A DNA stretch of 64,000 nucleotides from Synechococcus sp. WH 5701 (GCF_000153045.1 NZ_CH724159.1:895823-959822); one strand, 5' to 3'; positions 17,233 to 30,870 are shown, numbered from the stretch's first letter. Program-made: numbers and translations. The notes: generated by a model not told the origin, from the sequence alone.

Positions 17233-18645
17233 TCAGTTGACGTCGAGTTTGTCGACGGTGTCGAACTCGAACTTGATCTCCTTCCAGGTCTCGAGCGCGA
17301 TGGCGAGCTCGGGGCTGTGCTTCGCGGCTTCCATGAGGATGTCGCGGCTTTCCTTCTCGATCTCGCGACCGGCGTTGCGGGCCTTGACGCAGGCTTCGAG
17401 GGCCACCCGGTTGGCGGCGGCACCGGCGGCGGAGCCCCAGGGATGGCCGTGGGTGCCACCACCGAACTGCAGCACGGAATCGTCGCCGAAGATCGCCACC
17501 AGTGCAGGCATGTGCCACACGTGGATGCCGCCGGAGGCCACAGCGAAGACGCCGGGCATCGAACCCCAGTCCTGATCGAAGAAATTGCCGCGGCTGCGGT
17601 CTTCGGGGACGAAGGATTCGCGCAGCTGGTCGATGAAGCCGAGGGTGGTCTGACGATCGCCTTCGAGCTTGCCCACCACGGTGCCGGTGTGCAGCTGGTC
17701 ACCACCGGAGAGGCGCAGGCACTTGGCGAGAACGCGGAAGTGGATGCCGTGCTTGGGGTGACGGTCGATCACCGCGTGCATGGCGCGGTGAATGTGCAGC
17801 AGCATGCCGTTCTTGCGGCACCACTTCGACAGACCGGTGTTGGCCGTGAAGCCGCCGGTGATGTAGTCGTGCATGATGATCGGCTGCCCGAGTTCTTTGG
17901 CGAACTCGGCCCGCTCGTACATGTCTTCGGGAGTGGCGGCGGTGCAGTTGAGGTAGTGCCCCTTCTTCTCGCCGGTTTCCTCTTGCGCCAGCTGAACAGC
18001 TTCGGCGACGAACTCGAAGCGATTCTGCCAGCGCTGGAAGGGCTGGGAGTTGATGTTCTCGTCGTCTTTAGTGAAGTCGAGACCGCCGCGCAGGCACTCA
18101 TAAACCACCCGGCCGTAGTTCTTGCCGGAGAGGCCCAGCTTCGGCTTGATCGTGCAGCCCAGCAGCGGACGGCCATACTTGTCCATCCGGTCGCGCTCGA
18201 CGCAGATGCCGTTCGGCGGGCCTGGGCAGGTCTTGATGAAGGCCATCGGGAAGCGGATGTCTTCCAGACGGAGGTGGCGCAGGGCCTTGAAGCCGAACAC
18301 GTTGCCCACCAGGGAGGTGAGCACGTTGGTGATCGAACCTTCCTCGAACAGATCGAGCGGGTAGGCGATGAAGGCGTAGAACGACTCCTTGTCACCGGGA
18401 ACGTCTTCGATCCGGTAGCAGCGGCCTTTGTAGAAGTCGAGGTCGGTGAGGAGCTCGGACCAGACGGTGGACCAGGTGCCGGTCGAGGATTCGGCAGCCA
18501 CGGCAGCGGCCACTTCTTCCTTGGGAACGCCTTCCTGACCGGTGACCTTGAAGCAGGCCAGCAGGTCGGTGTCCAGGGGAACGTAGTCGGGAGTCCAGTA
18601 CGTGTCCCTGTACTCCTTGACCCCAGCGTCGTACTTCTTGCTCAT
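17233..18645 (-). CDS. cbbL: RuBisCO large subunit, form IA
   Basis: The 470-residue catalytic subunit carboxylates ribulose bisphosphate. The activation site is [13 protein letters not shown], with carbamylated Lys at 193 and Mg ligands Asp195 and Glu196. The loop-6 region [18 protein letters not shown] and the [11 protein letters not shown] segment are intact. [17 protein letters not shown] with two Cys residues is typical of proteobacterial/marine cyanobacterial form IA rather than plant-like IB. AAGGAGA precedes the ATG at good spacing. It lies 70 bases after csoS1 and 91 before cbbS. Confidence 0.98.
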   Translation of the reverse strand: MSKKYDAGVKEYRDTYWTPDYVPLDTDLLACFKVTGQEGVPKEEVAAAVAAESSTGTWSTVWSELLTDLDFYKGRCYRIEDVPGDKESFYAFIAYPLDLFEEGSITNVLTSLVGNVFGFKALRHLRLEDIRFPMAFIKTCPGPPNGICVERDRMDKYGRPLLGCTIKPKLGLSGKNYGRVVYECLRGGLDFTKDDENINSQPFQRWQNRFEFVAEAVQLAQEETGEKKGHYLNCTAATPEDMYERAEFAKELGQPIIMHDYITGGFTANTGLSKWCRKNGMLLHIHRAMHAVIDRHPKHGIHFRVLAKCLRLSGGDQLHTGTVVGKLEGDRQTTLGFIDQLRESFVPEDRSRGNFFDQDWGSMPGVFAVASGGIHVWHMPALVAIFGDDSVLQFGGGTHGHPWGSAAGAAANRVALEACVKARNAGREIEKESRDILMEAAKHSPELAIALETWKEIKFEFDTVDKLDVN

Positions 18646-18689
18646 GGGGAAAATCTCCTTGTTGGTCGGGTGGGAAAGATGAAGGTGCT

Positions 18690-18707
18690 GCGCTCCCTCG
18701 GGGGCGC
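18690..18707 (-). promoter_or_regulatory. imperfect hairpin after csoS1
   Basis: GCGC pairs with GCGC, followed by one mismatch and a short C-G extension around the loop. It starts about eight bases after the csoS1 stop and lies upstream of the cbbL ribosome-binding site. It is the weakest of the three inverted repeats that follow csoS1, cbbL and cbbS. Confidence 0.35.
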
Positions 18708-18715
18708 GTCAGACA

Positions 18716-19027
18716 TCAGTCCTTGGAACCCAGACCGAAGCTGCTGTTGAGGGCCGGCTCCACTTCACGGTGGGGGCGGGCGATGATGTGGGCGGCCACG
18801 AGGCCGTCGCCCACGCGCTCACAGGCATCAGCGCCGGCACGCACTGCGGCGTTCACAGCACCGGTTTCGCCGCGCACCAGGACGGTCACGTAGCCGCCCC
18901 CCACGAACTCACGGCCGATCAGACGCACTTCGGCGGCCTTGGTCATGGCGTCGGCTGCTTCGATGGCCGGCACGAGGCCGCGCGTCTCGATCATGCCGAG
19001 GGCGATGCCCATGGTTTCATTCGCCAT
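18716..19027 (-). CDS. csoS1: Major carboxysome shell protein CsoS1 (BMC-H)
   Basis: The 103-residue product is a single BMC-H domain: GIALGMIETRGLVPAIEAAD, VRLIGREFVGGGYVTV and VGDGLVAAHIIARPH. It forms the hexameric facets of the carboxysome. The longer open frame to 19081 adds residues not seen in the family, so the ATG at 19025-19027 is used. It is the first gene of the minus-strand carboxysome block. No csoS1D trimer gene lies upstream; chlN follows divergently after a 251-base regulatory gap. Confidence 0.97.
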   Translation of the reverse strand: MANETMGIALGMIETRGLVPAIEAADAMTKAAEVRLIGREFVGGGYVTVLVRGETGAVNAAVRAGADACERVGDGLVAAHIIARPHREVEPALNSSFGLGSKD

Positions 19028-19166
19028 TGCCTGCTCCGGAAAAGGTTGGGGAGGTTCGTTAAGGACCATGCTCGGCGGCATACCCCCCCGTCAAGCGATT
19101 TGGGTGGTTTGATCGATCACGGTGTGCAGGGACCCCCATAAGCCCTGCTCATCGGTTCCGAAATGT

Positions 19167-19181
19167 GTTAATCGGCGTAAC
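19167..19181. promoter_or_regulatory. LysR-type palindrome (T-N11-A) between csoS1 and chlN
   Basis: GTTA and TAAC flank seven bases (ATCGGCG on the plus strand), which gives T-N11-A, the core of LysR-family (CbbR/CmpR/NdhR-like) operators. It sits 140 bases upstream of the csoS1 ATG and 98 upstream of chlN in the only large gap at the head of the carboxysome block. The rest of the 251-base gap shows no gene. No LysR gene is in the window, so the regulator is unknown. Confidence 0.4.
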
Positions 19182-19272
19182 GACTTGGTTCCTGTATCCC
19201 GTTCCACCCCCTATCGACCCTGATCCCGAAGACTTGTCAACAGCCACTGGTTTCCGCCGCCTAGTTGGCTAA

Positions 19273-23403
<4,131 letters not shown>

Positions 23404-23431
23404 TCCTCACCAGGGAGTCTCAGGTTCTGAT

Positions 23432-24319
23432 TCAGATCTCGGCGGCGGCCCGCTCCACCAGGCGGCGGGCCACGGCCTGGACCCCCGTGTGGGAATAGGT
23501 GTCGGTGAAGGCATCCAGGAACACCGCCAGCTGATCCATGCGTCCTTGCCAGGGGCCCAGGGTGGTTTCCAGGGCCTGGACGGCCCGCTGGCCACTGAGC
23601 CCCAGCTGGGAGACGAGTCCATCGGCCCAGCCCACCCATAGCTCCACTCCCCGGCGTAGGAATCCAAGGTGAGCCTGATCATTGCGGCCCGGCATCAAGC
23701 CGGCCATGCGCCGGTAGGCGGGGAGCTGACGCAACTGGGTCGCGCTCGCCTGCCCGAGCAGTCCATCCAGTCGCTGCAGGGCCTGATCTCCCAGCGGCAG
23801 CAGACCATCGAAGGTGACCAGGGCGGCCATGCGCAGCCGTGCTTCCGAGCCATAGTCGGCCAGGGCGGCGGCGAAGTCAGCGAAGCTGTCGCCGGGTAGA
23901 CCATTGACCTGGGTGAAGGCCAGCAGCTCGGCCGACACCTTCAGGCCCAGATCCACGGCCTGCAGCGTGTCGCCAGGTGGCGTGAGATCGGCGATGCGTT
24001 TGAGCAGGGGCACTCCGGCGCTCAACCCAGCCAACACCCGCAGGCCAGCCGTGGCGTGCTGCGAGCGGTTGACGGCGTCGTAGACGCTCAGGGCCCTGCC
24101 ATAACCCTCATGGCGTGCCCGACTGAGTTGATCGGCCCGGGCCCGCACCTGAGCGATGAGGGCCGCATCGTTGCTGCCGATCACCGATTCGATTAAGGCT
24201 TCGGCGCTGGTGATGTTGCTCCAGCCACCCGGGACCAGCAGGCTCAGCCCCTGGAGTGAGAGCACGGTGAGTCCCCGCCGCGGCAGGCGCTCCAGACGGG
24301 TGAGAACAGGTGTGCCCAT
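23432..24319 (-). CDS. Conserved helical protein of unknown function downstream of por
   Basis: The 295-residue protein is mainly helical. It opens with a hydrophobic stretch at about residues 14-30 (RRGLTVLSLQGLSLLVPGGW) that may be a signal or membrane anchor. Later segments are amphipathic and rich in Ala/Leu. No recognised catalytic motif is seen. The ATG follows the stop of the preceding gene after four bases, and that gene is itself seven bases downstream of por, so the three are probably one transcript. The open frame extends upstream to 24418 inside the neighbour and is not used. The 3' end faces chlL with a 28-base gap. Confidence 0.7.
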   Translation of the reverse strand: MGTPVLTRLERLPRRGLTVLSLQGLSLLVPGGWSNITSAEALIESVIGSNDAALIAQVRARADQLSRARHEGYGRALSVYDAVNRSQHATAGLRVLAGLSAGVPLLKRIADLTPPGDTLQAVDLGLKVSAELLAFTQVNGLPGDSFADFAAALADYGSEARLRMAALVTFDGLLPLGDQALQRLDGLLGQASATQLRQLPAYRRMAGLMPGRNDQAHLGFLRRGVELWVGWADGLVSQLGLSGQRAVQALETTLGPWQGRMDQLAVFLDAFTDTYSHTGVQAVARRLVERAAAEI

Positions 24320-24323
24320 GGCC

Positions 24324-24842
24324 TCAGGCGCGGGGGAGGGATGGGGTTCCGAGGGCGGCGAGTCCCTGGAGATTAAAGTGTTCAAGAACGCTGTGGCGAT
24401 GATCGGCGTCAAGGGCACTGCCCTGCTCGATCACCTTCACCTGGAAGCGATCGGCCACCAGCAGCGCACTCGCATGGGGCCCCTGCTCCACCAACGGCCA
24501 GCCCTCGAGGCGCTCCTGAGCCTGCTCGAACTTGGCTCGGGCTTCCGGTGCGGTGATCGTGTCGGAGATGGCCAGCAGGGCAATCACCTGATCGCCCTTT
24601 TTCAGGCGCGCCTCGCTGAACCCCCGCTTCTCCTGCGACATCGTCACCCGGAATTCTGGATCCGAGGGTGGGAACAGCCGGTTGAAGCTGGTGCCGTTCA
24701 CCACCTGCTGCAACGGCACATCGGCGACCGTTCCTCCGGGCAACCAGTCGGCGAAGGGGAGCAGAAGCACTCCGCCCACCAGTAAGCCAGCGGCCAGCAC
24801 AAGAGCGACAAACCAGCGAAGCGGACGGGGCATCACCATCAC
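24324..24842 (-). CDS. Membrane-anchored protein of unknown function in the por operon
   Basis: The 172-residue protein has a single N-terminal transmembrane or signal segment (residues about 9-30, WFVALVLAAGLLVGGVLLLPF) followed by a soluble, probably lumenal or periplasmic alpha/beta domain containing FNRLFPPSDPEFRVTMSQEK. No family motif is recognised. It begins seven bases after the por stop and ends four bases before the next unknown gene. A role related to pigment synthesis is only suggested by position. Confidence 0.7.
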   Translation of the reverse strand: MMVMPRPLRWFVALVLAAGLLVGGVLLLPFADWLPGGTVADVPLQQVVNGTSFNRLFPPSDPEFRVTMSQEKRGFSEARLKKGDQVIALLAISDTITAPEARAKFEQAQERLEGWPLVEQGPHASALLVADRFQVKVIEQGSALDADHRHSVLEHFNLQGLAALGTPSLPRA

Positions 24843-24849
24843 AGTGTCC

Positions 24850-25896
<1,047 letters not shown>

Positions 25897-25995
25897 TCAA
25901 CCTAAGGACAAGGCCAGCAACCAGTGCCGACTGCGGAGCGAAGTTCAACACAAGGTCACGTTGAACAGCGGCGACCGACGTCATCCTTGTGGCAT

Positions 25996-26035
25996 CGGTC
26001 AACGACCTGGAGCGTGAACAGGTGCTGGTTGACCG
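25996..26035 (-). terminator. inverted repeat upstream of por
   Basis: CGGTCAAC and GTTGACCG form a perfect eight-base inverted repeat with a 24-base spacer, in the 211-base gap between the unknown gene at 26084 and por. It could be a terminator for the former or a dyad operator for por; there is no U-run. Confidence 0.35.
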
Positions 26036-26083
26036 GTTCTGTGTGGTCAGAAACTCAACCAGGAGGGAAAACCCCGCAGGATG

Positions 26084-26485
26084 TCAGCGCTGAACCTGGG
26101 CCGGGAGCGGTTGGGTGCTGATCAAGGGCCTGCCGGCTGGGGCAGGGGCGGGCTTGGGTTCGGTGGGTTCGTTCCACACCACCCGCAGACGGTTGGGGGC
26201 GATCCACTGATCCTGTTCGCGAATCAGCCGCTGCTCACCGGTGGTGACGAAGAGTTGATCGAAGCGCTTCTGTGCCTTCTGCAGTTTGGCTTGTTCGATC
26301 TGAAGAATGGCACTAAGTTCGTCGTGCTGGTTCAGCCGTTGCTGATAGGCACCAGCCAGATGAACCAGGCTGAGGCCCGCCAGCAGGGTCATGCCCAGCT
26401 TGACGCTGAGGCCAATCACGCTGCAGAGCAACTCCTGCCGGTCGGTCGATCCCTGGTGGATGGCCACCGCTGCCGCTGCACTCAC
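26084..26485 (-). CDS. Conserved single-pass membrane protein, picocyanobacterial type
   Basis: A transmembrane helix (SVIGLSVKLGMTLLAGLSLVHL region) is followed by a coiled-coil-like stretch (YQQRLNQHDELSAILQIEQ, then AKLQKAQKRFDQLF) and the segment LIREQDQWIAPNRLRVVWNE. The tail is Pro-rich. The architecture of one TM helix plus a short coiled coil recalls FtsL/FtsB-like proteins, but I do not claim that identity. The start is uncertain: I use the GTG at 26483-26485. The frame stays open to 26722, and a basic Ser/Arg-rich N-terminal tail may belong to it. Confidence 0.6.
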   Translation of the reverse strand: MSAAAAVAIHQGSTDRQELLCSVIGLSVKLGMTLLAGLSLVHLAGAYQQRLNQHDELSAILQIEQAKLQKAQKRFDQLFVTTGEQRLIREQDQWIAPNRLRVVWNEPTEPKPAPAPAGRPLISTQPLPAQVQR

Positions 26486-26651
26486 GGGTGGTGCGGCGGC
26501 TGAGCGCGAGGCTGGCCGTCGCCTGGATGCCGCCGAACGCCTTGGTGCGGTTACGGGCCTGAGCTGCTGCGCGGCGGACAAGGGGGAGAAAGAGAAGTGA
26601 TGGCCCGCTTCTAGCAGTTCAGGCGCGACCTGCCAAGGGCGAGCCTTCGAT

Positions 26652-26756
26652 TCAGGCCCGGTAGAGGCTGACGCAGAGGCGAATCGCCAGAATGCCGGCG
26701 TGGGCGGCGACCACCAGGGCAATCAGAACCTCTGCCTGGCTGAGTGTTGTGACCAT
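26652..26756 (-). CDS. psaM: Photosystem I subunit XII (PsaM)
   Basis: The 34-residue product is one transmembrane helix: MVTTLSQAEVLIALVVAAHA, then GILAIRLCVSLYRA. The pattern of SQxxxLIALVVA followed by LAxRLxxSLYR fits PsaM, which sits at the PSI trimer interface. The start is the ATG at 26754-26756; no strong ribosome-binding site is visible. It lies upstream of, and in the same direction as, the single-pass protein at 26084. The size and sequence are short, so the call depends on motif recognition. Confidence 0.72.
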   Translation of the reverse strand: MVTTLSQAEVLIALVVAAHAGILAIRLCVSLYRA

Positions 26757-26845
26757 GGCCAACGATGGGAAACAGATGTCGCCACCATTGTTCGGCTCCG
26801 TTCCGCCCGAAGCCAGGTGATGGCATCGGGCTGTCACAGCTCTTG

Positions 26846-27337
26846 ATGGCTCAACCTCCCTCCAGCCTCTCTGTATCCGCCGAGAGTATCCGCACTCTTG
26901 ATCTCTCGCCGCTGCAACCCTGGAGCGCCTGCGCTCCGGCTGACCTGCTTGCCGCCGCCGGAGCCCTGGGCCTCGATTTCGACTGGCCCCGTCAGTCAGA
27001 CGATCCCCGCGAGCTCTCCGAACTGCCTGAACTACGCCTCTGGAGTCTGCGGGCCGATGCGCTTCACCCCTGGCTGCCCCTGGTGCTCGACCGCAGCAGT
27101 GGCCAGCTCTGCCGTCACGTGGCGATGCTTCTACCCCATGGTTTCAGCCGCCACGAGGGGATCCGCTTCGCGCCGGAGAGCCTCGAGCTCTGGATCACCC
27201 ATCGCTTTTTCCTGCTGGATCACTGGAGCCAGGAGCGGGGTCTGAACTGCCGCCAGGGGCTTGCTCAGATGGCCGCGGTGCTGGGTTTCGAGCTCGATCC
27301 CAGCTTCTGGGATCCGATCAGCCCAGCAGCAGGCTGA
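26846..27337 (+). CDS. CRR6-like NDH-1 assembly factor (DUF1817)
   Basis: The 163-residue protein matches the CRR6/DUF1817 family: LDFDWPRQSDDPRELSELPE, LWSLRADALHPWLPLVLDRS, LCRHVAMLLPHGFSR and a C-terminal LDPSFWDLI-like segment. In plants and cyanobacteria CRR6 assists maturation of NdhI in the NDH-1 hydrophilic arm. I choose the ATG at 26846 because residues encoded upstream are not conserved-looking. Its 3' end overlaps the TauE/SafE gene on the other strand by 20 bases. Confidence 0.78.
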   Translation: MAQPPSSLSVSAESIRTLDLSPLQPWSACAPADLLAAAGALGLDFDWPRQSDDPRELSELPELRLWSLRADALHPWLPLVLDRSSGQLCRHVAMLLPHGFSRHEGIRFAPESLELWITHRFFLLDHWSQERGLNCRQGLAQMAAVLGFELDPSFWDPISPAAG

Positions 27338-28079
27338 GGGCCCGCCGGCCGCTGTCGAGGGCCAACAGGCCGGTGAGCCCGCGCAGCAGTTGCACCAGCA
27401 GGGTCTCCGGAACCCGCTCCAGCCGTGCGGCCGACCAGTGGGCCGCCACTGAGGCCGTTCCCCCAAGGGTGAGGGCGATGGTCCCCTGGGCCTTTGCCCC
27501 GATCAGGAAGGTCACCGACGCTGCAGACGAAGAGCAGAGCACCGCCAGGGTGCTGAGGCGGATGGCTTCGCGCACCGGCAGCCGCAGGCTTCCCAGCATC
27601 AGGGGGACCATCAACAGGCCCCCACCCACCCCCAACAGACCTCCGGCCAGGCCGGCCAGGCTGCCCACCAGGGCCAGGGCCGGCAACGGAGCAGGCCCTG
27701 GCGACGGTGCCGGCTCCTTGTCGCGGCGAGACGAGATCGTCAGGGTCAGGGTCACGTACATCAGGGCCTGCAGTCCCAGCAGCTGCCAGCCGCTGAGCAG
27801 TCCCCCCAGCCGGCTGAACAGCAGCCCGCTCAGGGCTGCACTGAGACCGATGGCCAGGCCAGCCGCCGGCAGCACCCGACCCTGGCGCAGATGCACCCAG
27901 GTTCCCCCCAGGGTGGTGGGCACGATCGCCAGGGTGCTGGTGGCCAGGGCCTGATGGGGGGGAAGGCCCACCAGCAGCAGCATCGGTGAGAACACCAGAC
28001 CGCCGCCGATGCCCAGCAGCCCCGAGAGCAGCCCGGCCACCACACCGAGGGGCACCAGCACCAGCAGATCGCCCAGCAT
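27318..28079 (-). CDS. TauE/SafE family sulfite/organosulfonate exporter
   Basis: The 253-residue membrane protein has two homologous halves, each starting with a Gly-rich helix: GVVAGLLSGLLGIGGGLVFSP near residue 12 and GSLAGLAGGLLGVGGGLLM near 140. This duplicated GxxxGxxGIGGG pattern defines TauE/SafE. About eight TM helices are evident. The substrate is unknown; sulfite, sulfonates or other anions are exported by relatives. The ATG at 28077-28079 starts the conserved part. Confidence 0.85.
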   Translation of the reverse strand: MLGDLLVLVPLGVVAGLLSGLLGIGGGLVFSPMLLLVGLPPHQALATSTLAIVPTTLGGTWVHLRQGRVLPAAGLAIGLSAALSGLLFSRLGGLLSGWQLLGLQALMYVTLTLTISSRRDKEPAPSPGPAPLPALALVGSLAGLAGGLLGVGGGLLMVPLMLGSLRLPVREAIRLSTLAVLCSSSAASVTFLIGAKAQGTIALTLGGTASVAAHWSAARLERVPETLLVQLLRGLTGLLALDSGRRALSLLLG

Positions 28080-28104
28080 GATCGGGTTGAACGGCGGTCG
28101 CACG

Positions 28105-28866
28105 GTGGCACCAGCATCCCCTGCTGATCCCCCTTTTCCGTCGAGCTGGCGCTGGATTCCCCCCCTATGCCTGCGCGGCGACTGGCAGATGGCCATCGAC
28201 GACTGGCTGCTGGATCAGCTGTTGCTCAAGCCAGGTCAGGGAGTTGTGCGCCTCTATACCTGGAGCACGCCGACCCTCTCGCTCGGCTACCACCAGCGCG
28301 CCATCCCTTCGGCCTGGCGAAGCGCGGCCCGGCAGGGCCGTGTGGCCCTGGTGCGCCGGCCCAGCGGCGGTGGCGCCGTGCTCCATGCCGGCAGCCTCAC
28401 CTATGCCCTGCTCTGGCCCGATCCTCCCCGCCAGCGCCAGCTGGCCTACAGCCTGGTAGGCACCTGGCTGGCGCAGTCCTTGGCCCCCCTGGGCCTGGCC
28501 CTGAGCCCTGGCCAGGAGGAGGCCACGCCCCCGTCCGCCAACTGCTTCGCCTGCAGCACCGCCGCTGATCTGGTGGGCAGCGATCGCCAGAAGCGGGTGG
28601 GCAGCGCCCAGCTCTGGCGCAGGCGCCAGCTCCTGCAGCACGGCAGCGTGCTGATCGACCCACCATCCGCTCTGTGGCAGGAGCTGTTTGGATCGACCCC
28701 AGCGGCTCCTCCCTCGGCTCAAGGGCTCTCTGTGGCTGCGCTGGAGCACCACCTCAACCGCACGGTGATCAGTTCCCTGGGGGGAGGCCCGTTGCTGGTT
28801 GAGCCACTTAGGCCTCAGGAGTGGGAGGCGATTGATCGCCGCCGCCACCGGTTTCGACTGTCCTGA
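28105..28866 (+). CDS. Lipoate-protein ligase A family protein
   Basis: This 253-residue protein has the biotin/lipoate ligase (BPL/LplA) fold. After MAIDDWLLDQLL come LYTWSTPTLSLGYHQ, VRRPSGGGAVLH (the lipoyl-AMP binding RRxSGGGxVxH motif) and the Lys region GSAQLWRRRQLLQHGSVLI. NCFACSTAADLVGSDRQK matches the family's 'KxVGSAQ' neighbourhood. It may be an octanoyl- or lipoyltransferase. The start is uncertain: GTG at 28105, with ATG at 28078 (overlapping the TauE start) and ATG at 28189 as alternatives. Confidence 0.8.
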   Translation: MAPASPADPPFPSSWRWIPPLCLRGDWQMAIDDWLLDQLLLKPGQGVVRLYTWSTPTLSLGYHQRAIPSAWRSAARQGRVALVRRPSGGGAVLHAGSLTYALLWPDPPRQRQLAYSLVGTWLAQSLAPLGLALSPGQEEATPPSANCFACSTAADLVGSDRQKRVGSAQLWRRRQLLQHGSVLIDPPSALWQELFGSTPAAPPSAQGLSVAALEHHLNRTVISSLGGGPLLVEPLRPQEWEAIDRRRHRFRLS

Positions 28867-28890
28867 GAGACGGCCGGGAGATGGGGTGGA

Positions 28891-30117
28891 TCAGCCCTCA
28901 CCACTCTCGGCGATTCCCCGGGCCACCTGGGCCAGGGCCAGCCCGAGGGGGTAGGTTCCCTGGCGCCGGGCGGCCTCCAGCAATGGTGGAGGCAGGCGCA
29001 GTCCCAGGCGGGCCAGCACCACTTCCGAGAGTTCCGGGCGCTCCAGGGTGCCACTCGGCAGGCCCGCGGAACCCAGCACCAGCAGGCGATCGACGCCCGG
29101 CTCATCCAGTTGCAGGGCGGCCTGCCAGAGCGGCGCATCGTGCTGGATGCTGGGAAGGGTGCTCAGGGGCTCGATGTGGTCGAGAACCCGTTCCTGATCC
29201 CAGCGCTGAACCGGCAGGGTCTGCAGGGGGTCGTCGCCGATCACCCCTTTCCAGCGACCCCGCTCGCAGACGAGAACCCAGTCGGGACTGCCGTCGCTGT
29301 CGTCACGGCGCATCCGAGAGAGCTCGCGCAAGGGCGCATCGCCCTCCAGCACCCGGAACCGGCGGCGGGTGGCCTCACTGACCTTGAGGTCCTTGAGGGC
29401 CTTCTGCAGCGCCAGGAGCTGGTTCTGGTTTCTGGAGGCCCCCAGCCCGAACCACCCCAGCATGATCAGCCAGAAGGCCCCCAGCCCACCGCCCCGCAGC
29501 AGCAGCAGGGTGCCCATGCCCACGGCCATCAGCGAGAGGAAGCGGCCCATGGCGGTGGCCACCTGGACGCCTCGCCGCTGACTGCCGGTCCACTGCCACA
29601 CCAGCGCCTTGACGATCAGGCCTCCATCCAGTGGCAGGCCGGGGAGAAGGTTGAACAGGGCCAACACCAGGTTCAGGACTCCCAACTGGCTGACCATTTC
29701 ACCCAGCAACGGTGAGAGATGGGCGACCGAATGGCTGCTGCCCAGGAACAGAGCGGCCAGCAGCAGGCTGACCAGGGGGCCAGCGGCGGCCACCTGCAGG
29801 GCCGCCATGGCTGTGGTGCATTCCTTTTCGACACTGGCCACCCCGCCCAACAGGAACAGGGTGATGCTCCGCACCTTCACCCCATGGGCGATGGCCACCA
29901 GTGAGTGGCCCAGCTCATGCAGCAGCACCGAAACGAACAGCAGCAGCGCCGTTCCCAGCGCCAGCAGCCAGAGGCTGGCGCTGGAGGCCTGCCCCGCCAG
30001 CTGAATGCCGTATTGCTGCTCGAAGCCCAGGGTGGCGAGCAGCAGGATCACGAACCAACTGGGGTGGATGCGCAGCGGGATGCCGCTGATCTTGAGGAGC
30101 TGCCAACCTTCACCCAC
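28891..30117 (-). CDS. Site-2-type intramembrane metalloprotease with CBS domains
   Basis: The 408-residue M50 peptidase (SpoIVFB/Rip-like) has HELGHSL as the zinc-binding HExxH variant and NLLPGLPLDGG with the third ligand Asp, both in TM helices (residues about 10-215). A pair of CBS domains occupies about residues 245-380, suggesting nucleotide-responsive control. Such proteases release membrane-tethered regulators. The start is a GTG at 30115-30117 that begins GEGWQLLKISGIPLRIHPSW. The C-terminus faces the lipoate ligase gene across 24 bases. Confidence 0.9.
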   Translation of the reverse strand: MGEGWQLLKISGIPLRIHPSWFVILLLATLGFEQQYGIQLAGQASSASLWLLALGTALLLFVSVLLHELGHSLVAIAHGVKVRSITLFLLGGVASVEKECTTAMAALQVAAAGPLVSLLLAALFLGSSHSVAHLSPLLGEMVSQLGVLNLVLALFNLLPGLPLDGGLIVKALVWQWTGSQRRGVQVATAMGRFLSLMAVGMGTLLLLRGGGLGAFWLIMLGWFGLGASRNQNQLLALQKALKDLKVSEATRRRFRVLEGDAPLRELSRMRRDDSDGSPDWVLVCERGRWKGVIGDDPLQTLPVQRWDQERVLDHIEPLSTLPSIQHDAPLWQAALQLDEPGVDRLLVLGSAGLPSGTLERPELSEVVLARLGLRLPPPLLEAARRQGTYPLGLALAQVARGIAESGEG

Positions 30118-30196
30118 GCGGTCCTGTCCTGCCGATGCCCAGGCAGATCCCGGGCGGTCTTGCTCCGATCCTAGAAAGGGTGGTCATGACCCTTCT

Positions 30197-30859
30197 GTGG
30201 TGCTCTCCACCCTGTTGAAGATCTGTGGTCTGCGTCAGCCGGCCCAGGCCCAGGCGGTTGCTGAGCTTGGGGTGGATGCCGTGGGGGTGATTGCGGTGCC
30301 CTCCTCCCCACGTTGGCTGGCCCCCGATCGGCGGCTGGAACTGTTTGAGGCGATGACCGCCGGCCGCCCTGGCTGCCGGGGAGTGCTGGTGCTGGCGGAT
30401 CCCGGCGACGAGCTGGACGCGCAACTGGATCCAGCCCATGGCCACCAGGTGCTGCAGCTGCATGGGAGGGAATCCCCCGCCCGCTGCCGGGAGCTGGCCG
30501 AAAGGACAGGCTGCACGATCTGGAAAGCCCTGAGGATTGGCCGCCCCGAAGATCTCGAGCGAGTCAACGATTATGGCGGCGTGGTGGAGGCCGTATTGCT
30601 GGATGCGTGGGTTCCAGATCAGCTAGGAGGCAGCGGTCAGCGCATCCCTCCCGCTTGGTTGGAGGGGTTCAAGCCTGGTCTGCCTTGGTGGCTTGCCGGT
30701 GGCGTAGGACCAGCCAACGCCGCTGAGCTGGTGGAGGCCTTTCACCCCGATGGACTCGATGTGTCCAGTGCGGTGGAGCGCGCACCAGGCGAGAAAAACC
30801 TCGATCTGGTGCGCGCTCTGGTGGACGTGGTGAAGGGATCAGCCGCAGCAGCGAACTGA
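30197..30859 (+). CDS. trpF: Phosphoribosylanthranilate isomerase
   Basis: The 220-residue TIM-barrel enzyme of tryptophan biosynthesis has the catalytic Cys in LKICGL near residue 8, the phosphate-site strands GVDAVGVIAVPSSPR and QLHGRESP, the catalytic Asp in VLLDAW, and the C-terminal GGVGPANAAE and GLDVSSAVE phosphate-binding loops. The start is a GTG, either of two adjacent ones at 30197 and 30200. It sits alone between the site-2 protease and folE, with the folE stop 11 bases beyond its end. Confidence 0.95.
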   Translation: MVLSTLLKICGLRQPAQAQAVAELGVDAVGVIAVPSSPRWLAPDRRLELFEAMTAGRPGCRGVLVLADPGDELDAQLDPAHGHQVLQLHGRESPARCRELAERTGCTIWKALRIGRPEDLERVNDYGGVVEAVLLDAWVPDQLGGSGQRIPPAWLEGFKPGLPWWLAGGVGPANAAELVEAFHPDGLDVSSAVERAPGEKNLDLVRALVDVVKGSAAAAN

Positions 30860-30870
30860 ATTCACTGAGA

